Part shown: piece after piece, positions 8,391 through 20,200 of the stretch
How the letters are laid out: each line of letters starts with the position of its first letter
How positions within the stretch are numbered: position 1 is the first letter of the stretch
Virus record (IMG/VR): IMGVR_UViG_3300021091_000001
Span: 124,001-188,000 of that record
Length of the DNA: 64,000 nt
Direction: 5' to 3' (one strand)
Source: a virus
Translations under genes and position numbers: made by a program
The notes under the pieces: model-generated
Told to the model about the DNA's origin: nothing
The model's input: the letters and a program-made list of their open reading frames with translations, nothing else
Databases searched by the model: none

Positions 8391-11028
8391 CTATATTAGT
8401 TTTTCTTTAAATAGATTATCATATCTAATAAAATTATTCACAATTGAATTTTCTTTTTCAGAAGAAAACTTAAACAATAGTCTATCTAAAGAGTAGTTTT
8501 TTGAAGTTTGATCAAGTGATCTTAATACTACTCTATACCTAAAAATATCTGGAACATATTGATATATTACTCTAAAAGATTGAGTTATATTTTTATTAAA
8601 TAATAATCTATTATCATAATGGATAAAATAGTATCCGTCTCTATTTGGAAAGGATGCAATTTGACTACTGGATAGTACATAATTTGTTAAATTGATAGCG
8701 GTAGTTCCATCAGAAAAAACAACTTTTACTGGAGAATAAGATGAGTAATCAAAATTACCGAAAGAACTATTCGAAGATGTTATTGTTCCCATGTATACAT
8801 TATATGTTGCACCTACAAATTTTGATCTATCTATATAAGCATTCTTAGATAGGGTAACAGATTTATCTGAATTCAATCCAGAAAAATATTCACCATTCTG
8901 TCCATTAGAAGAGAAGGTAGAAAGAACTGGAGAAGCTAAGCTTCTGGAAAATAACGCAACTTCTTTATGGATTGATGAATTGATTGGAGTGTACTTAACT
9001 GTATATACTGCCTTATCAGGAGATATCAATTCTATAAGATTTCCGGCTATAACATAATTTTGTGAATCAAGAATCATTCCATTTTTGTAAACAGATATAC
9101 TGTCTTGCATTGGAGAAAATCTTAACTTAGCCTGGTTAGAATTACTGTCTGGAATCAATAATTCTACTTCAACATTGTTTTGATTCCATGGCAATACTGG
9201 TATCCAATCTAATTCAGATGTTGGATTATCCTTTACAGATACTGAATATTCTACGGCAGTTGCTCTTGGCATGTTAAGTGAGCTAGGTGAAACCATTGTA
9301 TCAATTTCTTCAGCTATCATCTTAACAGATAGTGGCCTTGAATCTAAAGGAAGTTTTTTACTGACATAAAATGACCTTTGATTTGCAGGTCTGTTCGTCG
9401 ACTTTAAAGTAAATAAAGATATATTTTTTATTGAAAACATATATTCATACATATTGACATCTTCCGAATTAGACATTGATTGAATTGCATCTTCTTTACT
9501 AAAAGACGAATAACTTTCATTAGTATAATGAATGTTGTTGGCAATGTTATTTGAATCTCCAAGTGGAAGTATTCCACCAGAGGCGTAGCCCCCGATTGAT
9601 TTTGTTGTTGATCTTAGATTAGAATCAATATATGTTTGATTATTGAATCTTCTTAAATTTGAACCAATAGAAAAAGAAATAATTGCAAAAATCATATTTG
9701 ATATTAGATCTGAATTCTTAAATTTATTTACAGCATCTATATCTGCTGGAAGCTTTTCTCTTCTAATTTCTTTTAATAAATTAATCTCTTTTTTTGATCC
9801 AGATACTGGATAATATTTTGTATAGTCATATGTATAAATTGATTTATTTTTAAGTATATAATTTTTATCTGTATCTTTTATAAAGAAATTAATTACGTAG
9901 TCTTGAAGTACATCGTGATTCTTTTTTCTTTCAGATCTTAATGAATCAACTATATAGCTAATCATTTTTGAATTTATTTCTGATTGAAGAGAATTAATTT
10001 TTGTTCTCTTATAGTTTTTTTGTTTGAAGAACAAAATAAATGATTTCACTGTTATTTCAGGAAAATCAAAGTCAATATTTTTATCAGAGTAAATTGAACT
10101 AGTTAAAATTGTTTGATTAGTATTCTCATTATTTTCAATCTTTTCAATAACAACTTGAGTTAAATAAAGTCCAAATCCAACATTAGGTGATATTCTAATT
10201 CTCGAGGAAAGAACTGGAACTCTTAAAACAATTTTAACTGCTACTTCTGCTCCAGAAAATGGAGCTGTATTTTTATTAAAAGAAGAAAATTTCGCCTGCA
10301 AAAAAATTGAATCATTTATTACGTTAGGAGATTTAACAGTTAAGTTCCAAGAATTATTTGAATTACCTACAATAACATTAGACACTCCTGTATCGCTACT
10401 TATATTATTTTTAGGAAAGTTAGTAAAGTACTCAATCGAGGCAATATTATCCTGAATGATTGGAGATAAAATTGATTCATTTAATGAAGAAAACTTTAAT
10501 GTTCCAGTAAAAGAATCAATATGAGCAGTTTCTGAATTAGAAAAATTCATATTATTTCTATCAGGAATAGAACTTAAAATATTATTATCATATATATAAG
10601 AATTTTGATCATTGTCAAAATTTTCTACAAAGCTTAAATTATATAGATCTTCTTCTCCAGATAAGAATGTATACTTATCAAGATAGGCATTTAGGTAGGC
10701 TAGATCGTTTTCAATTTTCTTTATTTCTCCACCGGAATATATTTTCCATAGAAGATGATATCAAAGATAGTGTAGAAGAAATGTTGTATAGGGTTTTCAT
10801 TCTCAACTCTAGTTCTCTAAAAAGATCTATAATTGGAGTTCTTTGTATCTCAGTGAGAGGAGAAATAAGAGCCGGCACATAATCTGATGCGGAAGTAAAA
10901 GATGAAACTTTACTCAAAAGTCTATTTATCTCTGCTTTTTCAAGTTTTGATTCCTGAAGAACAGAACTTACAGTTTTTCTTGACCTTGAACTAAACGATG
11001 ATACAAAATTACCAAGATTACTAAGCAT
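8391..11028 (-). CDS. Beta-rich baseplate protein made by +1 recoding at CGG, about 878 aa
   Basis: The first frame starts at ATG 11026-11028, overlapping the previous gene's stop, and encodes 98 helical residues before CGG (10732-10734); that frame ends at TGA 10711. The +1 frame is open and coding from 10760 to the TAG at 8391. An ATG exists at 10548-10550, but it lacks a ribosome site and about 60 well-formed residues precede it (for example KIENDLAYLNAYLDKYTF), so it is not the true start. Joined: SMENIF, Gly or Arg, GEIKKIEND. Later parts include FILFFKQKNYKRT (the QKNY module), VEYSVSVKDNP with a WIPVLPW module, and a C-terminal jelly-roll-like region. Likely a structural protein of the baseplate periphery. 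Confidence 0.82.
10731..10734 (-). other. CGG +1 recoding site (CGGT), codon 99 of its gene
   Basis: Minus-strand context: ATA TTC CGG TGG AGA AAT AAA in the first frame; ATA TTC (C) GGT GGA GAA ATA AAG in the continuing frame. The overlap in which the switch must happen is under 50 bases, and CGG is its only unusual codon. Confidence 0.8.
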
Positions 11029-14000
11029 AATTAATGGATCTCCAATCAGTTCCGTCTACATCTTGAATATCAAAGCTAACTCCTGCAGTAAGATTGTTTC
11101 TTACTATGTCATATACCTGCTGCTTAGAATTAAAGTTTTCCATTACTTTTCTTGGTATTTGAATTACAACATATCCACCATTTGCATGCACATAGCCGTG
11201 ACCAGTATATATATCTGCATAAGATGCCACTTCAGCATTGCTTTCAAAACTTGATTTAACTGCAACATTATGCTTTATTCCGCCACCTCTGACTCGCATA
11301 TCTTGGAACTGCATATTATCAAAGTCATAAGTATTATTAACATTTATAGTTGCTATATGTAGAGCTAAAGGATTATAAACTGTAGACTTATTATTGAATA
11401 TATTTGAATCGTATGTAAATTTAACCGCCCCAGTAGAAACAAAACCTGTTGCCGACTTATTTTCTCCATCAACAATTTCTTCACACTTAATTGGAAGTAT
11501 ATATAAAAATATTGGTTTATTCTGTTCAATAAACAGATAAGGATTAAGCGGAATGATCTCTCCATCTATTTGATGAAGCATAAGATCTGAATTCTTAACT
11601 GTGTAAGTAACTTTAATATTCTTATCAGAAGTTGGAACTATTTCTTTTACAAAAGTTATTCTTCCAGTATTCTTATCGTAGTCTCTTATCTGTTTTCTAG
11701 ATACAGAGATCCAATTACCTTGTTCATTCTTTATAGATATAAAAACCCAAGGAACTATTGGACTAGCATCTGTGTAATTTCCTTTGTCAACTAGCTTCTT
11801 ATCGTATTGCTCCTGTGCGACAATAAAAGAACGATGTCTTAGGGTTATAGTATCGTCAGATACTATAACTGGATTCTCTTCATGAATATCATAATGTCCA
11901 GTTCCAAATATTGATGAATAAGGAACCTGGATTTTAGTAGTGTCATAGTGACAAATTAATTCTTTGCCTTTATATTCTCTCATCCAGTTACCAACTAGGA
12001 AATTATAATCTATTGGTATAGTTATTTTCTTTATGAATCGCCCAACGCCAACATTAACAAACCATGTATCGAATTTGCTTAGATCTTTAGGTGGACTAGA
12101 AACTCTTATTTTTGATCTGTTTTTTACCTTAACAGAATATACTGGGCATATATATCTAGCTGGAGCATTAGACTCAGATATTGCCCCATATCTTTCTTGA
12201 AAACCTACAATATTATTTGTACTACTTGCATCATTATCTGCGTCAAATGCGTTGACTGCAATATACACATCGCCAGTGCCTTCATATTCAAGCCACTCTA
12301 GATATGATATTTTTCTTCCTAATAGTTTTTTTCTTTTATCGATTTGGCTATTGTTTGGTATATACAAGAAACCCCAGTCTAATCCATAAGGGGCTGCACT
12401 TGTTTCATTCCATATAAGATTTAAAAATCCAAAACTAACAACATTATTTGTTCCAGTTGGCTTATAAGAATCAAAATTTGGAAAGCCCACTGCCCTGCCA
12501 ATAGAATCAACAAGAACTGTTAAGCCATCTTTTATATTAACAGTCTGAATAGAATTTTGTCTACTAGATATATTGTCAGCGTCTGCTAAGTAGTAATCTG
12601 ATACAACTGTTTCTGGAGAAGCTTCTATTGATTCATAATCGACACCATTTGTAGTCTTAACGATGTAAGCGTTGGTTTTATAGCTTGTTATAGAAAAGTC
12701 CGAAGAACTTACCGTTGTAGCAGCAGAAGTTCCAGATAGTCTTTGACAAACGCCCTTGGTTATTGTTCCTACGTTGAAGCTAGTTCCAGAACTAAGTGCA
12801 TCTGTTTGTATCGGTAAATCATTATCACCTAAAATATCATCATACGTAAATGATATCCCTTGGTTTAATATATTTGTTCTGTCTGTTGGAGAAACTGAGT
12901 AAGATATATCCTTAGATATTTTAACTCCTTCTCTTTCTTGCACTACTGTAAAGTTTAATTTATTTACATTAATTTGAGATATATTTGCATTCGGTGTTTT
13001 TTGTAGCTCAGCAAAAGTGCTAAAAACTACTGTTGCTTCCTCGTCAGATTTTATATCTGTATAACCAGATATTGTTCCTTCTATTATTCCAGTAAACCTT
13101 GCGTCTTCACCTTTTACAGCTGAAATAGTTGGGCCCTGAGCCGTTAGTTCAAAGTCGATTCCGGATATAGAGAACCCCTCAGCGTTAGGACCATACCTAT
13201 CTGCCTTAAGCTTAACTCCTTTGACTTTTATTCCAAGCCATTTTGCTCCTGGCCTACCATTAACAAATGAGACAATTCTTTCAGAATTTGCTGGTACTCT
13301 TACATCTTGATCTAGAGCTTGAGGACTATAAATTCTTCCGGCAAACTCTGGAGAACCAGAACCATATATTCTCTTGATATTAAAATCTTCGTCATAAAGA
13401 TGAACGTTATCAATAACTAATGGCCATTCTCCTGATTTAATTTTTACTGAATGAATAGTTTGATTAGCTTCTCTTTGTGGAATTCTGACCATTATATAAT
13501 CAACTATTGTAGTTGGACCTTTTATTCCAGTAAAACTAATTCTTCTATATTCTCTTCCTTCTAATATTGAAGATATATCAGAATATTTTACTGCAGCATT
13601 AATAAATCTTTTTGTTCCAGCTGGGGCATCATTCCTTAGTTTTTCAAACCTAGCAAAATTATCTCTATGAAGTTTTAACCAAAAATGTGCAAGAACAGAT
13701 TTTGTTTCAGAGTCTACAATTCCATCAATAAAACTTTGACTCTTTAATTGTTGGAATCTTTTTACTAGATTATATGTTTTTAATCCATATACTCCATCAA
13801 TATTTATTGTTTCTTTTTTGAATATTTGTTGCAGTGTATATTGAATGTATTTTGTATAGTTTGCACCAGAAACAGTACTGTTGGATGTAGCTGGAGTTAA
13901 TGATCTTCCTGGTATCTGAAATGTTTGTTCTTCTGTTCGAACATGAAATAAATTTGGATATGCTAAATTAAATTGAGCATCGACTTCAGAATTACTGAAA

Positions 14001-17000
14001 CTTTGAAGTATCTCAATATCTGAAAAGCCAATATTTTGAAGGGCAAGGCCTAAATTATTTCTTTTTGATTTTATATATGTATTGATAAGCCAATCTTTAA
14101 ATAATGACCTAAAATAATGAATTTTTGAACCATTAATTACTTCTGTGGACCAAAGATAGTGTTCTAATTCCTCTCCTTCCAATAAATCTTCCCAGTTATT
14201 TTGAGTTCTGGCATTTGTGATGGCACTTTGTATATCAGATTTTGCAACTTCTCTTCCTCGAATTCCACCGCGTGTTTTTGTTGTTACAACATAAGGATAT
14301 TTATCGTTTGGTTGATTCACCGATAATGTTTTACCATTAGAATCTTGAAGTATTATTTTTTCGCTATATCCAAGTCTGTATTCATCCCATCTATTTCCTT
14401 CATCTATATCGCCAGTATAGTGGAATGTATTAAAAGAATCATTTACAGAATCCTGATCTACAGCAGCTATATCTGTTCTTGAATATATTATTCCAGGATA
14501 ATTATATCCATTGAAAGGAGAAAAAGACTTTTTTATTTTAGTTTTATTTTCTGCTGCTTTAGTATTAGAATAGAATCCTCTTTCAAGAGATACGCCATTT
14601 CTTTCTTGAACAAATGTAATATTGGAAAATCTGGCCGTAGTTCCAACTTCTGCAGAAAACGGTGCTGACCAATTAATTCTATATGTATTAATTGTTTTTC
14701 TAATTTCATTTATTGAAATTTTTGTCTTAAAAGAAAAAGAGTAGTCTTTTGTATTCTGAGATCCAGGAAGAAAATCCGTTGGAGTTCTTATTGTAGAACC
14801 TGTTCTATCTTCATATTGAGAAGAACCAACAATGATATATGGATATCTTACTGTATTGAAATTAAATTCAGCGGAAAAAACGTTTGATACTGCATCTATT
14901 GATACTTCAGATTTATTTGTAATTTGATTAGACGCGGGGGTATTTAATTTGTAGAAAACATACTTAGCACTGGGTTGATTACTAACAATTTCTGTATTAT
15001 CAAAATCTTTTGAAAAATTTAGAAATTCAACATTTTTATTAGTACACTCTAAATAAAATTCAACATTACTAAAATCAGAATTTATAATGTTTTGAGCATC
15101 GCCGCCATTAGTTGTTGCCTCAAAATCACCCAACATAGTGGAAGATAAAGATGGAGAAATTTGCCTGCAGAATTTTGATGTACTGTTACCTATTTCTGAT
15201 TTAGAAGAAAAATTATATTCCTGTTTTTCTTGATCAGATAATACTGTTACTTTACCATTTGTAACTTTTCCATTTATTGTCCAAGAGCTTCTCCAAGGAG
15301 ATACATTCCAAAGTACATTAGATTTAGAAGATGTATTGTTTGTAGCAAAGCTATTCACTTTATTTTTATTGACACCACAAAGAATATTATAAAATAGTTT
15401 ATTAGGACCAACAACTGCAGCAGTTACTGCAACATTTTGTGATCCAATTTTTCCTACAGGAAATATATTGGATGATCCATTATTAGATGTTTGAGTTCCA
15501 TCTCCTAAAATTTTGTCATTTAGTAGTTGAAGAAATGGATTTACGCAAGTGATTAAACTAGAAGAAAACAATACCTGTGAATTTTTTGTAGTCTTTAATA
15601 TAGCCGTGTTGGAGCCAACAGTAACTAATGCCTTTGATGCAGAATCTGAATTTGGTGTTCCGGTAAAAGTTATTATTGGAAGAAGAGCATTGTTGTCTAA
15701 TATATTTTTTCTTTTACCAAATATACTATGCATTGGGACTTCTCCTTCATGATATTCTGAAAGAGACCACGCATTAAAGCTTGTATCTGCATTTTGATAG
15801 GTATCATTTATACCTATAGAGCCACTAGAGCTCGAGCTAATTGACATATCTATATTTAAATTAGAAAATCCAGCACTTGGATTAGCTGCTATTTCAGAAC
15901 CATCTACAAAAACAGAAATATTTTTATCTTGTATTGCAGCGATTTGCTGTCCTTGATCTGGAGTAATTGGTTTGAGTGGTGTCCATATCAAAAAATCATA
16001 GGAACTATAATCAACATTTGTATCATCTATATTAACTAACCAATAATTTTTTTGAGATTTATCTGTTATTGACGCACGAGGATTTTCAAAAATAAAATTT
16101 TGCAGATTAAATACTGACTCTTGAAGATTGTAGAATACATATGCATTCTTTGCTGCTGATTCTTCGCCTGAATATAGAACTCCAACATTAAGAGTTGCTC
16201 TATCGTCAGCTGCTTCTGAGTATACATTTCTTACCTGAGCAAAGTTATAAGTTATCTTTGCAATAATTCTCCAGTTAAAGTTTTGAAATGTTCTTGGATC
16301 CTGTATTGCTTTTCTTGGAACATATATTTTCCAACCATAGTTATTTTCTTTTCTTTTTAATAATACATTTTCTTTAAAAGAAAATAATTGAGTTGAATAA
16401 ACTTTTCTTTCTATAGAACCTGGATCTATTACCTCAGATTCTTCAACTACATATTGATAATATGGAAGAGTATTTATTTTTTCTTTATAACCAAAGAAAG
16501 GATTATATGGAATATTTTCTGCGTCTTTTTCATATTTATCATAAATGAGATACAGATCTATCGGATCTGCCACTTCTAATAAAACGACTACTCTATAAAA
16601 ATCTAAACCTTGATACTGAGAATTCTGAAGATCTGCGTTTGTTCTTGTATTAACATACTTATCAATAAGTATTCTATACTTGTTCTTTCCTGACTCATCA
16701 ACAAAATTATTTGCCGAAGAATCTACAACTTTAATATTGTATCGTGATGGCTCTCTTAATTCTGGAGTATCACTCATTCCGGAGTAAGCTGCGGCATTGG
16801 ATGGCAACAATACGTAGTGAGTGCTGATATAAAAACTATGAGCAAATAAAGCAGATGAATACTGCTCTGCAGTCAAATTTGTGACGCCCTCAGGTAGAGG
16901 TGATATTATTAAATTACTGACACAAACTTCTGGATTATTCACAATTGGAGACCCTAGGTATTGATTAGCCTGTGGATTGTTAACTGCATACCTGAGCGTT

Positions 17001-17221
17001 CCAAATTCGTCTGAATACATAATCGAATCTGTTTCAGATGATAATACTGGAGAAGTATTCTCTGGAATTAAATGTGATAAATCTGTAACTGATAAATTAT
17101 TTTCTGGATTAACATCTTGTCCAGAAAACCACCCCAAATTTACAGCATCAGTTGGGAGAACATGCCCCTTTTTAACTGCTGGTTCTTTGCCAAGATTTGT
17201 CTTATTCTCAAAAACTTTCAC
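11021..17221 (-). CDS. Giant tail/baseplate protein with peptidoglycan-binding domain, 2066 aa
   Basis: A 2066-residue, Asn/Ser/Tyr-rich, beta-dominated protein, probably a long peripheral baseplate component. Around residues 1110-1180 it has a PG_binding_1-like domain: IQYTLQQIFKK, then INIDGVYGLKTYNLVKRFQQ, then FIDGIVDSETKSVL, matching the family pattern with DG.YG..T and V..FQ. This suggests contact with cell-wall peptidoglycan during infection. The start is GTG (17219-17221) with an AGAGGAATAA site; ATG does not occur nearby. The previous gene's TAA (17225-17227) is in the same frame, two codons upstream, so readthrough would fuse two giants. No in-frame CGG was found in it. Function beyond wall binding is unknown. 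Confidence 0.85.
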   Translation of the reverse strand: MKVFENKTNLGKEPAVKKGHVLPTDAVNLGWFSGQDVNPENNLSVTDLSHLIPENTSPVLSSETDSIMYSDEFGTLRYAVNNPQANQYLGSPIVNNPEVCVSNLIISPLPEGVTNLTAEQYSSALFAHSFYISTHYVLLPSNAAAYSGMSDTPELREPSRYNIKVVDSSANNFVDESGKNKYRILIDKYVNTRTNADLQNSQYQGLDFYRVVVLLEVADPIDLYLIYDKYEKDAENIPYNPFFGYKEKINTLPYYQYVVEESEVIDPGSIERKVYSTQLFSFKENVLLKRKENNYGWKIYVPRKAIQDPRTFQNFNWRIIAKITYNFAQVRNVYSEAADDRATLNVGVLYSGEESAAKNAYVFYNLQESVFNLQNFIFENPRASITDKSQKNYWLVNIDDTNVDYSSYDFLIWTPLKPITPDQGQQIAAIQDKNISVFVDGSEIAANPSAGFSNLNIDMSISSSSSGSIGINDTYQNADTSFNAWSLSEYHEGEVPMHSIFGKRKNILDNNALLPIITFTGTPNSDSASKALVTVGSNTAILKTTKNSQVLFSSSLITCVNPFLQLLNDKILGDGTQTSNNGSSNIFPVGKIGSQNVAVTAAVVGPNKLFYNILCGVNKNKVNSFATNNTSSKSNVLWNVSPWRSSWTINGKVTNGKVTVLSDQEKQEYNFSSKSEIGNSTSKFCRQISPSLSSTMLGDFEATTNGGDAQNIINSDFSNVEFYLECTNKNVEFLNFSKDFDNTEIVSNQPSAKYVFYKLNTPASNQITNKSEVSIDAVSNVFSAEFNFNTVRYPYIIVGSSQYEDRTGSTIRTPTDFLPGSQNTKDYSFSFKTKISINEIRKTINTYRINWSAPFSAEVGTTARFSNITFVQERNGVSLERGFYSNTKAAENKTKIKKSFSPFNGYNYPGIIYSRTDIAAVDQDSVNDSFNTFHYTGDIDEGNRWDEYRLGYSEKIILQDSNGKTLSVNQPNDKYPYVVTTKTRGGIRGREVAKSDIQSAITNARTQNNWEDLLEGEELEHYLWSTEVINGSKIHYFRSLFKDWLINTYIKSKRNNLGLALQNIGFSDIEILQSFSNSEVDAQFNLAYPNLFHVRTEEQTFQIPGRSLTPATSNSTVSGANYTKYIQYTLQQIFKKETINIDGVYGLKTYNLVKRFQQLKSQSFIDGIVDSETKSVLAHFWLKLHRDNFARFEKLRNDAPAGTKRFINAAVKYSDISSILEGREYRRISFTGIKGPTTIVDYIMVRIPQREANQTIHSVKIKSGEWPLVIDNVHLYDEDFNIKRIYGSGSPEFAGRIYSPQALDQDVRVPANSERIVSFVNGRPGAKWLGIKVKGVKLKADRYGPNAEGFSISGIDFELTAQGPTISAVKGEDARFTGIIEGTISGYTDIKSDEEATVVFSTFAELQKTPNANISQINVNKLNFTVVQEREGVKISKDISYSVSPTDRTNILNQGISFTYDDILGDNDLPIQTDALSSGTSFNVGTITKGVCQRLSGTSAATTVSSSDFSITSYKTNAYIVKTTNGVDYESIEASPETVVSDYYLADADNISSRQNSIQTVNIKDGLTVLVDSIGRAVGFPNFDSYKPTGTNNVVSFGFLNLIWNETSAAPYGLDWGFLYIPNNSQIDKRKKLLGRKISYLEWLEYEGTGDVYIAVNAFDADNDASSTNNIVGFQERYGAISESNAPARYICPVYSVKVKNRSKIRVSSPPKDLSKFDTWFVNVGVGRFIKKITIPIDYNFLVGNWMREYKGKELICHYDTTKIQVPYSSIFGTGHYDIHEENPVIVSDDTITLRHRSFIVAQEQYDKKLVDKGNYTDASPIVPWVFISIKNEQGNWISVSRKQIRDYDKNTGRITFVKEIVPTSDKNIKVTYTVKNSDLMLHQIDGEIIPLNPYLFIEQNKPIFLYILPIKCEEIVDGENKSATGFVSTGAVKFTYDSNIFNNKSTVYNPLALHIATINVNNTYDFDNMQFQDMRVRGGGIKHNVAVKSSFESNAEVASYADIYTGHGYVHANGGYVVIQIPRKVMENFNSKQQVYDIVRNNLTAGVSFDIQDVDGTDWRSINYA

Positions 17222-17224
17222 AAA

Positions 17225-20200
17225 TTATTCCTCTTCGTAATCTGGACGCAGATTTGTGTATTCAACTACATAAGGCGTTGCACCCATTAAGCCCATCTGA
17301 TATTGAGTATATTTAGCTATTGGATACCAAGAAGGAAGCTTCCAACTAGGGGTTGCTGCATAGCTATTATAGTAAGGTTGTTCAGTTAAAGTGTTGACTT
17401 TAAAAGCTGGAGTTGCTGCATAGTAGTAATTACGCATATTAAAATCTATTCTTGGCTCTAGTACTGGTTCATCCAGTGTTGACTGGCTAGAGTCGTATTT
17501 TTCAAACCAATAAACTATATCGCCAGCTTGAGTTTGCGTTGGAACAGATCCAGAAGTATCAAAGTTTGTCTCCACAGAAACAAACCAGTATCCAGGTGTT
17601 GCATCTGGCTGACAAATAAAGTCACCTATAGTGAATAGACCATTTGAATCAGAAGTGGCTCTTCCTGATATTCCAGATTGACCTGGCGCAGTTGTTGTGT
17701 TTGAATAAGATAAGTTAAACAAATCATAAAGACTTCTAGCTCTTCTCCAATATACATAAACATTTGAATTTGTTTTTCCAACTATTTTTATATTCTGTAA
17801 ACCATCTGCTGTAACTATCTTTTTATCCACTTCTGCAGAAACTTTATTAACCGCTTGATAATAAGGCTTAACATAATAGTTAATGGTAGAGCCGTTATTG
17901 TTTGGCTCTTTAAGGACAAAAGATTTGCTTTCTTCAAAAGGAACATTTGATCCCGTATATCTAACTTGAGATCTTGCGAACCCATCTATGTTTGTTGTAA
18001 ATACACTTGGAGTTGCTGCTATTTGTGATCCAGCTATTTGGAAATTAGAATATGGTTTTGGGTTTCCATTTGAATCCAAAGAAAATACATTCAAAACCAT
18101 AAAGTCCTTATTATCTGCTAAAACTTGTTTTGGAGACAAACTATACTCAACTGTTGCATATTCATATTCATTATGCGATAGATATAAGTATCCTTCATTT
18201 AAGGCAGAATACAGTGGATTTAATTTAATCTCAGGAAGTTCATAATCTTCGTCATAGAGTGATGATTCAAAAGTGATATGAGTAGTGTATGAACTATTTG
18301 GTGTACTCAAAAGAGTTACTTTTGTTCTATATGAAGAATCTAAAGAATTATAATATTGATTATCAACATTGAAACAATCTTTTACTCTATAGGTTACCTT
18401 ATACTTTCTGCCTACTATGAAGGCAGGTGTAGCACCGATTGTTATTGGTGCAATTACATTTGATGCAGATGAATAATCGCTGACAATTGTCAATCCAGTA
18501 TATGTATCCACCACTTTTGCGTCAAAGAAATTGGAGTATGCTAAGTAAATTTTTGACGAATCTTTTGCAGTGATATATTCAAAGTTGTTAAAGGAATATA
18601 TTGAAGGAGTTGCCTCATCGTAAAAAGAAACCTGATTATAGTTAGTTGTAGCTCCAGTTGAGTCAACAACATTAACAATAATTGGAGAACCTTTTCTAGC
18701 AATTTGGTCAAGAACTATTTCAGAATTATTTAAATCTATTTCTGTTTTTGGTTTTGCGTAGATAAATCTATCTTCGTCTTGGAAGTACCAACCAGTTCTT
18801 ATTGAGGGAGATATATATTTTGTTGAATCATAAATATATTTTGCTCTAACTGGCAATTTATTAATTAAATACCTTCCAGTGCTAGAATCATAATAATTTA
18901 AAGAAACATTTTTTTCTAGATCATCTGTAAAAACAATGATTTCATCATCTACATAACTATAATCTGTCCATATTTTTACTTCATCTGTATCATATATCGG
19001 CTCAACAGAAGTGAAATACATACTTGGAGAGGATGCGTAATTCTGAAGTCCAAATGCTGAGCGCTCCAAAGTGTAGTAGTTAATTACATCTGAATTCTTA
19101 GAATCAAGTAAGTCATTATTGATATTAGGTGAAGCATGAACAATTCCTTTTTCAGATATATAAAAATTATAAGTTTCTATTGAATCTGAATTAAACTCTT
19201 CCCAGTTAGGATACTTAAATGGATAAACTTCTCCATCATTAGAACCTATAATAATGTAGGTTGGAGTAGAAGTGTATGGGAATTTAGTTTCCGTAAAATA
19301 ATAATTGTAAGTTGCACCACTTGTCGAAGCATATTCATTATAAGTGGTTGGATTAGCAAAAGGTGGAGACACATAAGATAGGTGTATATTTGGAGATGAA
19401 GGAATAAAGTATATTTCATTTTCATCTCTATTTAGAGATCTTCCTCCATATACTTTTGCTGGATCAAATATAGGAGCCTTAGTATAAGGCATGTCTGCGA
19501 ATACGTTGTCTATATGAACAAACTGTGGTGTTGCATTTTGAGGAATACTAAAATTCTTTATTATATCTTTTGGAGTAATAACTATACTTGACTTGGTAGC
19601 CGAAACAGATGGTTTATTAATTATAGTGTATTCTCCACTGTTTCTTATTTTTGGAGATTGAACAGTTCTATATTGTATTGCATCGTATATGCGAGACGAT
19701 ATTCTTAATTGACCATCAAAATATGTTGGATTAGAAAAGTTTTTAACTATTCTAACTGAAGTACTGCTTGCTAAAGATACTCCATCAAAAGATATCCATC
19801 CATAGTTGCCAGAAGTATTGGATGGATCTTTTGCACTAACAAAGTTAACAGTCGCTTGCTGTATAGCAGATATGGGAATTTGAGCTAGTACATAACTCTG
19901 CGCAGCAGAAGGATTTATAACGTTATAATATGGAGTTGCTGCAGAATCGTTTGATATGAATCTAATATCACTTGAAGTTAGACCAGAAGCATTGAATATG
20001 TTTCTAATAATAAACTCTGGTGAAGCACTTGCTGTTGGAGCAAAAGTATTTTTTACTGTATCTGTAAGATTGGCTTTGAATACAGTATTGGCAGGTATTA
20101 TTCCATGTGCAGCTAATTTAACATAAAGATCATAATTTATTGTTGCTGCTCCATGATTATAATATGGTTCCATATAACTTACGTACGTATCATATTTTAA

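Noticed and set aside
10548-10550. ATG as independent start of the 719-residue frame
   Set aside because: No ribosome site, and the frame is coding for about 60 residues further upstream to the CGG site.
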